A DNA stretch of 64,000 bases from Blattamonas nauphoetae. Taxonomy: Eukaryota > Preaxostyla > Oxymonadida. A program made the translations under genes and the position numbers. Where the stretch lies: positions 682,001-746,000 of the forward strand of contig JARBJD010000007.1 in assembly GCA_033064195.1 (NCBI GenBank). The letters are read 5' to 3'. Shown piece after piece: positions 1 through 9,630 of this stretch. Every line of letters starts with the position of its first letter. Within the stretch, counting starts at the first letter, position 1. The notes under the pieces are model-generated. The model was given only the letters and a program-made list of their open reading frames with translations, ran no database searches and was not told the origin of the DNA.

Positions 1-128
1 AGTCAGTCTTCATTCTATGTCCCTCAGTTGTGTTCTTGTTTCGACAGTTCCATAGCAATGTACTGTCGATTTTCGGTCACTATATCTCCTCCATCAATCA
101 AACAGTACTCAATCATCACTCTTTCCGT

Positions 129-2279
129 TTATTCCTTTTGCTTTGGTGAAGTTGGTTCAGACTCAGAGAGTGAGCTCAGATCTGAATCAAAACTGAAGAC
201 CTCAATGTCGTCATCGGGTTGGAGAGGATTATCATTCCATTTGAAACGTGTTGGTGTGTCTCTGATCGAATGCGATTGCTTTTGCGGAGTCTTTGTCGTG
301 AACGGCTTTGATTTGTGTCCGTTTCGCGCGGCTGACTGATGGGGTCGTTTATTAGGCGGCAGAGGAGAATGTGGAGGAGACATTGGTTCTGTTTGAAATG
401 CATGATTTTGGTCTTCTTCATCATCCCTCACGAGTTGGCGTTTCTGTTTCGAAGGAGTTTGAGTTTCTATTGTCGTTGTTTTGGTGTGATTCTGAGAAGT
501 TTGTGTCGATATTTGATTAGCTTTGACCTCAGACTGTGATGGAGGGGCAGGGAGTCGTTTCTTGTTGGAAAATGTCCGTTGAGAGATTTGAATCTCGATG
601 TTATGAATTTGCTCTCGGCAATAATTAACATAATGTGAAAGATGGAAAGATGGCCTCAGAAGGTCCCTTACATCATCTGCTTCGGCCAATGCCTGCAAGA
701 ACGGTATAACTTTCGTTAGTTGGTCGTCGAATTCATCGTCGAAGAATTCATCGATAGGGAAGCCATTATCAACTTGAAATCCAAATGCCTGTGGAGAATT
801 ATCTACAAGTATGACTTTGTCAAGCCCTCTACCCAGACAAGTCAGGTCTTTGATGTAGTGTCCTTGGACAACGATGCACGAGTTTCTGAAACGTCGATGA
901 GGAAGTATATGGAAAGGGTTTGGGTCATTTCGCGCTCTATGTGCAAGATAACTTTGATAAACTTGATGAGCCGGATTGGTTTGCTCAAGATGAAGAATGG
1001 TTCGCTTTTCAATTCTGTTCAATACTTCATTTGCATATACGGCCTGAGATGCTGTGAATATGACCTAAATCGAGTGTATAACAGTTCAAAACGAACTCAT
1101 ACCACTTCAAAGAGAGTTACAACTTCAGCAATAAACGCTTCGAGGAATGGACGATATCGGACGTGAATTGTGTGTGTCCTCTCACCAAAAACGGCATCAA
1201 ATCTATAGGATTGCAAAGTTTGATATCGGAGAATCAAAAAATAGATACCGATCGTCTTCTCTTCCCAGGAGTGGTTGTACATCACAATGAAGGAGAGTCT
1301 CGTCTAGATCAAGAACCAAAGTATTTCTCTGAGACATAGAAGGGGGTAGATCAGGGAGGAACATCTTTTTTCGGCCTTTTATTTTGTCGAGGGGCGGAAG
1401 CAGGGCCATTTGATAATAGGGGTTGGTGTCATCGAGTCGACATTCAGGAAGCATCGGTGAGAGGATTGGAGGAGGCGAGAAAGATAGATGATGTGATTTT
1501 GTGGTCACCTCAAGCTTATAACTACCATCTTCATAGATCATGCTTGAGGGTGGTTCCGATAACGAAGGTGAGTCGTCCATTTCTGGAGATGGCGATGGTG
1601 GAGGCTGATGCATTAGAGAAGATGATATCGGAGATCGTTGTCTCTGAAGCTGGGTGACTGACGAAATTGGAGATGGTGGAGGAGATGGAGTCCTTCTATA
1701 GAGAGATTTTTCTTGATTGTCATTAATTGGGATCTCGTTCGGTTGTTCTGACGGCGTTGGGGTGTTTGAGATTGATGGAGTGTTCTCTGGCTCAATGGAT
1801 GGTGTGGGCTCTTCTGACTTCTTTTGTTTTGTAGAAAGCTTTTTGTGGGACTCAGGAGTTGCGAAGAAACTTCGTCGCTTCCTTGTGTGTGTTCTTCGAT
1901 TCTTTCCAGAATCTGAACGAGATTTCGTCTCTGGAAGAGGAAGAACTGTGGAAGTTGACCGAGTTGGAATGGTTGTCACAATTGGTGGCTCGAAAGATAG
2001 TTTCGAAAAGGCAGGATGTGATTGGTAACTTCTAGAGAGATGAACTTCTCGTTGTGATTCAGTAAATCGTTCTGTTGACACATCAATGTCATTCTGAGAT
2101 GATGAGAGTGGTTGTTGCTTAACAATAGATTCGAGAAGAGAGATAGGAATGAAATAATTGGTGATGGTATTCGTGGTAAAACGAGGAGCGAATAGATCTG
2201 ATTCCTCTCGAGTGAGCTCCTTGCTCTTTGTAGTTGGTGGTTTTGTGACACGTTTTCCTTTTGGTTTGAGTTTGCTCAT
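129..2279 (-). CDS. FCP1/SCP-type (NIF family) protein phosphatase, 3 exons
   Basis: Predicted serine/threonine phosphatase of the HAD superfamily whose relatives dephosphorylate the RNA polymerase II tail or small regulatory proteins. Exons 2279-1249, 1202-1103 and 1064-129 join in frame (introns 46 and 38 bp, GT-AG) into about 688 aa. The catalytic DLDET motif (nucleophile and acid Asp at about residues 324 and 326) closes exon 1; exon 2 carries the YRPFLEAF block; exon 3 opens with FTASQAVYA and holds the second signature KVILVDNSPQAF. The phosphatase domain therefore spans about residues 318-525. It is flanked by a Ser/Pro/Thr-rich N-terminal arm of about 310 residues and a basic, acidic-ended C-terminal tail, both probably disordered. 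No membrane segment is seen. The longer disordered arms differ from compact SCP1-like enzymes, so the substrate is open. It diverges from the gene starting at 2413, leaving 133 bp for both promoters. Confidence 0.88.
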
Positions 2280-2412
2280 CGATGTTTGAAAAATGAAAAA
2301 AAAAGATGCAGGGTTAAAAACAAGTTATGTATTATGGGTGTAGATGATCGAATTTTCGTAAAGCTGACGATTGCAGAATAGATGAATGAATGGAAATCAT
2401 GACTCTCTAGCA

Positions 2413-3986
2413 ATGAAGAGATTTGGAGATTTCCTTTTGGACAACGACATTTTGGTTCCCTCATCAGTGTGTTTCATCTATTTTATTGATTTCTCCTTTT
2501 GATGTCATTTTAAACCTTTGCACAGATGATTGTGAAATAGTTTTTTGAAGGAGTTTTGGAGTTGTGGACGACACACAATGAGAATGAACAACAAACGGAA
2601 CTGACGGACGAAGATTTTGTTATGACGATGACTTCTCTTTCCATCTTGGTTTGTTCTTTCTCATTGGTCTCTCTTTTTCTCTCTTCATTTCCCGTTCTAT
2701 GTTTTTCCCTCCTCATCACTCACGTCTTTCTTGTTCATCTCAGTGAACCCATCAGTCTTCTCGTCTGAATCGACCTTCTCGTCAAATCTCTCCGTTCTCT
2801 CGTTTCACTTCTGTGTCCTCGTGAACCTCCTCTCCGTGCCTTCTTGCTTCATTTCCATTTGAGGTGTTGTTCGAGAGACTCTTTCGGTCAACCAACCACG
2901 ATCTGTTCATCTATGCGATGCAGCTCGGCACGAGGCTTGTCAGTGATCATCAGTACCCCACGCGATCGGCAGTGCTCCTCTTGCACCCCTTCTATCTTCG
3001 TGGATGTCACCTTCCCATCTTTGATGCTCTTCCTTCTCTCCCGTCAAGATGGCATCGTCCATTCACAGCCTCGTTCACGAGGTGTCTTCTTCCTGCCGAT
3101 GCTGTTCCGGAACAACTCTTCTTCGACACCCTCGCTGTCTTCCAATCACATCCCGTTCCTCGGCTGTTCTCGTTTCTCGTGGAGCTTTCTCAACTTGACC
3201 GTGAAATGCTTGTTCCTCTGATGTTCCTCCCCACATTTCGGAACAATCTGCTCCAATCTTTCGGAGAGTGCGAGTCGATGAAGACTCTCTGTTCGATTCT
3301 GACGTCTCCAACTTTCAACGATGTCGATCAGACTCGCGGCTTCGACATCTCCTTCTTTGCGCAGTGTGCTCTTGTCGCCTCACATTCCATTCAGCCCATG
3401 TTCGACAACCCTTTGCTCGCTCTGTTTCGATCCTGTCCGTTTCTTGTTCATTCCTCTTCTTCCGATGTCCACACCACTCTGTCGATCATGAAAGCGGACC
3501 GTTGTCGCAAAGGACAACAACTCATGTCTTCAGCTCTCGCAGAGGGTATTTCAATCAAGACAACGAAGCGATTCATTTCTGGCCGAGAGCCATAATGGGA
3601 GACTGGGTGGGAAACGGAGAGGGCCTCGTGAAGGCTTGGCATCCCGACATCTCTGATCATTCTTCTGTGTCGGATCATCGACTCTTCCTCGTTTTGCTCT
3701 TCGTTCTCTTGTTTGCTGTTTTTCGTTCTGACTTGTCATGAATCTCTCCTCCTTCAGACACAAAATACAAACCCCATCACTTACATCTGTCATTCTTCTG
3801 GCACTCCACAACCTTGTGCTCTTCTGTCCGCAAGCCGAGCTTGTCTCGTTGATGCGAGATCGACCCATCGACACAATCATCCGGTGTGTTTCCCAATCCG
3901 AGTATCTTGAAGACTACGAACATGGATGTGCCGTTGTTGCTGCTCTTCTTCGAGCAGTTCAGAAACACACGCCGTTCCAACACTGA
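2413..3986 (+). CDS. Unknown helical protein, 5 exons, about 377 aa
   Basis: I do not recognise the family. Five exons fit together without a stop: 2413-2466, 2541-2652, 2744-2820, 2864-3525 and 3758-3986, total 1,134 nt, a multiple of three. The ATG at 2413 opens MKRFGDFLLDNDILVPSS. Exon 4 is the solid part: a long open frame rich in Leu, Phe, Ser and His that reads like packed alpha-helices (helical-repeat style). The last exon ends in AVQKHTPFQH. The joins of exons 1-4 use good GT-AG sites with pyrimidine tracts. The exon 4/5 join (232-bp intron starting GTCTTC) is the weakest and was chosen because only that phase reaches the clearly coding last exon. No catalytic motif, signal peptide or membrane span is visible. 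Confidence 0.6.
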
Positions 3987-4134
3987 TTTGATCATCGCAA
4001 CTTGAAGATCGCTTCGTGGGTCTGTGTCTTTATGAATCATGAAGATGATTTGACCAAAAGTGGATGGACAGAGAGAAGATGAGAGAAGGGACAGATTTTT
4101 CTGAGAAAAGAAGAGCTGAGAGGGGGTTGGTGAC

Positions 4135-4206
4135 TGCGGCGTAGCTCATTAGGTAGAGCGCTTGGCTCATGACCAAGTGGAGGCAGGTTCGAATCCTGTC
4201 GTCGCA
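4135..4206 (+). tRNA. tRNA-Met (anticodon CAT, elongator type)
   Basis: A 72-nt cloverleaf: acceptor TGCGGCG pairs with CGTCGCA with one G-U pair, D stem GCTC/GAGC, anticodon stem CTTGG/CCAAG around loop CTCATGA, and T arm GCAGG-TTCGAAT-CCTGT. The anticodon is CAT. No intron and no encoded CCA. The internal A and B boxes are in their usual places. The 5' end is T and pairs with the 3' A, so this is more likely the elongator than the initiator species. Confidence 0.93.
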
Positions 4207-4207
4207 A

Positions 4208-4213
4208 TTTTTT
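4208..4213 (+). terminator. Pol III T6 terminator of tRNA-Met
   Basis: Six T residues begin two bases after the last base of the tRNA-Met gene, the usual RNA polymerase III stop signal. Confidence 0.75.
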
Positions 4214-4401
4214 CCTGTTTTTCATTTTGTCCTCTGATGATACCTGTATCACTTATTCCATCTCTAAACTCTCTCATGATCATTTTTCTTCTCGAAACTC
4301 TCTCCATAAATTTGCTCAACAGCTCTCAAATATTTCTCCAAGTTTATCATGGGTTGAAGAAAAATTTGTCCGCTCTTCTTTATCGTCATCTTTAACAATC
4401 C

Positions 4402-5397
4402 ATGGGAAACGAAGCATCCACTGCCATATCTCCTTTTTCCGCTGAGGATGCACAATCTCTCCAATCTCAGTACAAATCTAGCCAAAAGGACTGCTTCCTC
4501 ACTGCGATGGAGCGGTACAGTGTCCGTTCATATGACTCAACTCGGCCTCTTCCTGAAGATGTAATCAAACAAATAAATGATTATATTTCTCAGGAGGATG
4601 TTTGTACAGGTCCATTTGGCACCAAGGTGAAACTCTCGCTTCTCGAAAGATCTAAGGTTGGAGGGTCGCTTGGAACGTTCAAAATTATTTCAGGCACGGA
4701 TGTTTTCCTTGTTGCTATCATCGGAGAGTCGGCTGATCTTCTTGAAGTTGGCTATGTCTTTGAAAAGGTGATTCTTCATCTGACAACTCTCGGCCTGGGC
4801 ACATGCTTCATGACTGGGACCTTCAGTGGAAGCGATTTCACAAAGGGAGCTGGGTGCTCACCCACAGAAAAAGTATATGCGATTTCTCCGGTCGGATACG
4901 CCAAGGTTTTTTCGTCTTCTTTTCTTATTCTGTAGACCCCCGAGCACCAAGTCATTTTTGAAAAACGACTCGCCACCAATCATAGACGTCTCGCATTCTC
5001 CGAATTTTGCACGGTTGACCCAACCGTCACCGAACGACCACTCAACCTTATCAAAGCACTCGAAGCCGCTCGATTTTCTCCATCAGCATTGAACAAACAA
5101 CCAACTCGCATCTATGTGACAAAAGCAGCACCCACAGAGGGATCAGATAACACAGAGTACTGTGTGTCGTTCGCAGAAAAATCCACAAAACCTGAATGTG
5201 GTGTGGACGTGGGAATATCTCTCCTCCATTTCATGCAGGTAATTGAAGAGTTAACAGGAACAAAAGGAGAACTGAGCAAGACACAACCATCAATTACTAT
5301 CCCGTCAGGATTCACGTTTCGAGTCTCTTGGAAGGGGTCACTGTCTTCTCAGGTTCAACAGTCAACTGATCAGCCTCCTGCTTCTGATTCCGAGTAG
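4402..5397 (+). CDS. Nitroreductase-family protein (TM1586-like), 2 exons
   Basis: Flavin-dependent nitroreductase fold, closest in pattern to the TM1586-like subgroup. Exon 1 is 4402-4905; a 30-bp intron (4906-4935, GTTTTT to TGTAG) interrupts the protein after GYAK, and exon 2 is 4936-5397, giving 321 aa. Visible family marks: an N-terminal RYSVRSYD flavin-contact block (about residues 38-45), a GTFKIISG stretch, GYVFEKVILHLTTLGLGTCF helix with the GTF turn (about 116-140), and in exon 2 a second helix pair with RFSPSALNKQP and GVDVGISLLHFM. The chain is longer than the usual 200-residue family size because it carries the tandem N- and C-terminal halves of this subgroup. Substrate unknown; such enzymes are common in anaerobic protists. 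Without the splice the frame closes at 4935. Confidence 0.85.
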
Positions 5398-5610
5398 GTT
5401 CTCACCATATTTCCTACATTGACACTGTTCGTCTTCGTCCAAGTCTTCTCATATGACATTCTTTCCTTATTTCTAATCATTTGGTTCCATTCATCAAACT
5501 CATCCAAATAATCAATAAAATATTTAATCATTTTGTTGGAATCAAAGAGGTTAAACATTCAGTGACAAAAAATCAAGAGTGATGCTTAAGACAAATTTAC
5601 TAAAAAGAAA

Positions 5611-5681
5611 GCCCCGAGAGAGAATTGAACTCTCGACCTTATGCTTACAAGGCATACGCACTACCACTATGCTACCGAGGC
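5611..5681 (-). tRNA. tRNA-Thr (anticodon TGT)
   Basis: On the minus strand a 71-nt cloverleaf: acceptor GCCTCGG pairs with TCGGGGC (two wobble pairs), D stem GCAT/GTGC, anticodon stem TATGC/GCATA around CTTGTAA, T arm GAGAG-TTCAATT-CTCTC. The anticodon is TGT. Just downstream on the same strand (plus positions 5602-5606) lies a run of five T that can serve as Pol III terminator. The 5' end abuts, and possibly overlaps, the first exon of the gene that runs rightwards on the other strand. Confidence 0.93.
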
Positions 5682-8486
5682 GCTGAAAACGGATGAAAAG
5701 TTTGGTCTATTAGATAAAGCTTGTCAAGATGTCAAACACTGGATCGATCCAGCCCTAATTGGAAAATGGCCAATGAATGGGACTCGAAGGTTGTGTTTCC
5801 CGTTTCCATCATCTCACTGTCTATAGATTCCTTGTGTAAGTGATTTTATTGGCGCTCTCAAAGAAGAACATATTCCACAGATCCTCAAAACAATTGTACG
5901 CTTTGAAGAGCATTATCACTCAATTGATGTTTCGTTTCGAGATCCTGTACTAATTGGATCGTCTCTTCTTATGAGTTTGGCAGATGCAATCGTGTTTGAG
6001 CTCACTTCCATGTAATTCTAATCCGTACTCTGTAACCTCGTACTCTCGGATATTCCTCGTAGAAATCCAAACCTCGAATCTATTCGGACAGAACTCGTCA
6101 CTACTGCACGAATTCTGGTTCGTCCAAGTCTGAGACTTTTTCAATGAACCGCATAATTTCAACCTCATTCTTCAGATGAAAATATTCGGAAATTTTTTAA
6201 AACTCCGGCTTTTTCTTTGGCATATAATCAGCTTTCACTTGTTGATCCTCGGATTCCACCAGATAAACTCACAACAGCCTGCACACAACTTTTCGTGAAT
6301 CTCTCAAGAGATGGTCTGTGTTCTCTATTGTTAATCACTCAAACGAAAGGTGACGTTAAAAGCTACTTGATACAGCAGAATTTTCCAGCAAAAATGGTTT
6401 CATATGTCCTCAATCTAAAGCATATTGATCCAAACTTCTTCAGAAATGTTGTAGATCTCCTCTGTAATATTACCTCGTCACGTATCTCATTGTGTCACTC
6501 ATTCCTTTTAGCACCCGATGAAGGCATACTCTGGCCCTCTGACTTTGAGCAAGATTTGTTGGCCTTGTCGAAACTTGCAAAGACACGAGATACGGATATA
6601 TTCATATCCTCTCTTTTGCTTCTTCAGAATTTTCTCAATGAAAATTCTAATGTCAAACCAGCATTCCGCAAAGAAATGGCCAATATCAGCAAAAATGAAT
6701 TGTCCAAACAAATTCATGAAACAGACATGGAACACTTAAACATTATTTTAGCATATCAAGGACTCTTTTTGTCTGAGTTTTATATTGGTATGCTTTCTCA
6801 TCTATCGTCAAAGCTATCCTCTTTTTGAACACATTCAGGTGATTGTGTTGAAGATATTTACGATACTGATCTGTTTTCAACACTGGTTGGTTTCTTGCAA
6901 GCTTCTATTGCGCACCTTGAAATGGCCATCCTCCAGACCATATCCATCTTGCCTCCCATTCAACCAAATGACAGTTACCCAAAAACAATTCCACCATTGG
7001 TGAAAGACGATGAGGCTCAATTCCTGACCTGCAGGGAAAATGTCAAATTGTTGATCAAAATTATCGAAGAGTTTTTCTCAGCTATAGTTGGGTTTTCCAG
7101 ACACGAGTCAAATTCTGGTTTGAAATGCACTTTCAATTTCTCTTCTTCAATGTTTTAGATCGATTCCCGCTTAACTTCGTCTCGTTGGACATTCCTCAAC
7201 TCCTCTTGGTCCTACTCCGCTTCTATTTCTTTTCTCCCCGCTTCACTTACATTCTCAGCGAACTCTTCTCTCGAACAACCACTCTCCGTCTTTCTTTCCC
7301 TCTTTTTTTTATCTTCGTAGCAATCATTGGGGAATGCATCCTCAGTTTACCACTCCAACAAGAAATGATGGCCATCCTTGCTTCCTCTCTTCCACACCTC
7401 CCTTCCACCGTTCCCACTCATCCACATCTCTCTCTTTTGCATGGCGTTGTGCCAGTGTCATCTTCATCTCTGTATCCTCCTGACGTCAAAGCTCTCAACG
7501 ACTCCTTCCCCAAACCATCACTTTTTTCCGGAAATGCCGAGAAAATACAAACCATGATGTGCTTCCCACTGACCCCACCAGAGCTGCATTCCTTTTTCAT
7601 TGCTATGTCGACGTTCCTCACTCTAAAGAAGAATGGTATTATCTTCTCAATCATCATTCATCAATTTTTCACCAATCCATCACAGAAAAGGACATTCTCA
7701 GCCGTGATGAAGTGAAAATCATCACAACCATCGGAGCCGTCTATCCTGTCCAGCTTGGGAGTGATGTGTCCATCATCATCAATCAATCTCACCTCTCAAG
7801 TTTGCTCATTTTCTTTCCGGTGAATCATATTCTGTCTTTTGTCGCCTTCGTCAGAGACGTTCATCTTCACTCACTCGATCCTCTTTGTCCCGTTTGTTTC
7901 CTCGACCCTCTACACACTCATCCAATCACCCAATTTGTTTGATTCTGACTCAACACAACACATCCTTCACACAGCCACTTCACTCTGCGTGCCTGGTCTG
8001 CCTCTTTCCTCTCTCATCTCTCTGTTGCTGCTGTCGATACTCCCTCTCTTTTCTGACTCAAGTTGCTGTCTCTACACGCATCAGTGGTATTCTCCGTTCG
8101 GATCGAATCCTGGCTCTCCTCTCGCCACCAACCGAGACCCCATCTGTCAACGATTCACTCCTCATACTCTTGCTCCTCACAATATGTCCCAGTTTGTCTA
8201 ATCTTCTTCTCTTTCATCTAGATTTGCGATTTACAGTGACAGAAGCTCGTAGGTACCAGTTTCTTGAGCCTCTTATCCGCACATCACTTCCGCAGCTCTG
8301 TTCGATCCATCGACGAACGAAGAATCTCGATGAAAATATGACAAAATGGATCGAACGGATCTTGGACATGATTATTCCGTATTTCCGTATGTTTTTTCAT
8401 CTCTTTCACCATTGTCATGGTTTTCAATTCCACTATTCAACAAACCACTAACAGTTGCTCGTCCAGCTTTTCCATGTGTAGCTTGA
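5641..8486 (+). CDS. Unknown helical-repeat (armadillo-like) protein, about 9 exons
   Basis: Function not recognised. The exons 5641(?)-5789, 5841-6011, 6063-6127, 6176-6787, 6839-7117, 7159-7635, 7686-7819, 7855-8386 and 8455-8486 join in one frame (2,451 nt, 816 aa). Introns are 35 to 68 bp with GT-AG ends. The protein is a succession of amphipathic, Leu-rich helices without charged catalytic motifs, in the style of HEAT/ARM scaffolds. The 6788, 7118, 7636, 7820 and 8387 junctions are phase-consistent and convincing. The first two junctions are not: the 5790 donor only works with an acceptor at 5840, and the third exon may end at 6121 instead of 6127. The start is uncertain: an in-frame ATG at 5641 lies inside the antisense tRNA-Thr gene, another lies at 5773, or an upstream exon may be missing. 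Confidence 0.68.
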
Positions 8487-8531
8487 GAATATTTACTATC
8501 ATTCAATTCTTTTTTGGGTGATTTTCAAAAC

Positions 8532-9456
8532 ATGTACTTCTTTCTCCAACCATTTTTGACGGAAATGGTACGATCTCAACCCTTAATTTCGTTATTTGTT
8601 GGATTGTTCTTTTGGCGAACTATCCATTCTGTTATCCTGGTTTTGGCCGCAAAATGAACTGTATCTTGCATTTTTTCTATATTGTCCCTCAGCCAGTGTT
8701 CATTTGAGCAATCCTCTTCTTTTGCAGTCCAAGAAGGATCTACAGCATCGAACGTTTCCTGAAAATCACCCTTCAGCTCGAGTTAGCTCTGTTTCTCCAT
8801 CAACTCCTCGAGTTCACTCATCTGTGGTACCACACTCTTTCAATTCCTCACCCTCGTCGAATTCGTCGTCGCCGTATACAGGGTCGGCCGACGTTCGTAT
8901 ACCGTTGTTTTCAGCGCTCCAACCTCCAACTATTCCCATATCTATTCCTGAAATTACGTCAACAAGACATACACTCGATTTGTTCCAAAATTTCGTCAAA
9001 TCATGTTCTCCTGATGATGATGATTATGACACCGATAGTCTTCTCTCGATTGATTCTGTTGGTAGTTCCTGCCTCAGCTTTGATCTTTCGTCTCCTAGCC
9101 TTGAACATTGCCTTGTTCCTTCAAACCCGCGAACAGCCCAGGTCCTTGAGGAGTCTTTCTCCTCTCCAATCATGAATCTAAATTCAGAGGATCGGGAGTT
9201 CACGACCTCCCCACCTTTTTTTGGCGCACCATCTAAAATTCCATATCGACTCTCTCGGATGCCTATTACTCCAAACCGAGACCCTGATGATGATGCCTTT
9301 GATTCATTAACGACACGCAAATTACCGATATCCGTAGAGTCCCAAATTCCACAACTACCAACTAACCTTCATTTTGCACCGCAGTTTGTCCCATCATCAA
9401 GGAAAAACCGCTCTCCATCTTTCTCTCACAACCCAACCGTAGGAAATCCATCCTAG
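8532..9456 (+). CDS. Ser/Pro/Asp-rich low-complexity protein, 2 exons
   Basis: Unknown protein of about 255 aa. A 12-codon first exon (8532-8567, MYFFLQPFLTEM) and a 160-bp intron (8568-8727, ending TTTTGCAG) lead in phase to the main exon starting SKKDLQHRTFPENHP. The main exon is rich in Ser, Pro and Asp, including a DDDDYD acidic patch and many SP/TP pairs, typical of a disordered phosphoprotein. Only the acceptor at 8727 and the long open exon are strong; the tiny first exon is a best guess, and the main exon could instead belong to the gene that ends at 8486. It converges with the Furry gene, 174 bp away. Confidence 0.5.
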
Positions 9457-9630
9457 AGATCATGTTGGTTTATTTGTGTTGCATTTCGATAATTATGAAG
9501 TGTTTCTATAGGAATTATATCATGAACTCGTGGATCTTTGAAGAAAATTCGCAAAGAAGACAAACATGCAAGGAGTTGACAAAACGACATAAAGAAAGAA
9601 GATGAAATAAAAATAATCAAGATTTCAAGT

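Noticed and set aside
2844-3221. Plus-strand 125-codon frame overlapping the unknown five-exon gene
   Set aside because: It is the shifted reading of exon 4; the other frame is longer and joins cleanly to exons on both sides.
5370-5558. Minus-strand 62-codon frame beginning MFNLFDSNKMIKYFIDYLDE
   Set aside because: It overlaps the coding end of the nitroreductase gene antisense, is AT-driven, and has no splice or homology support.
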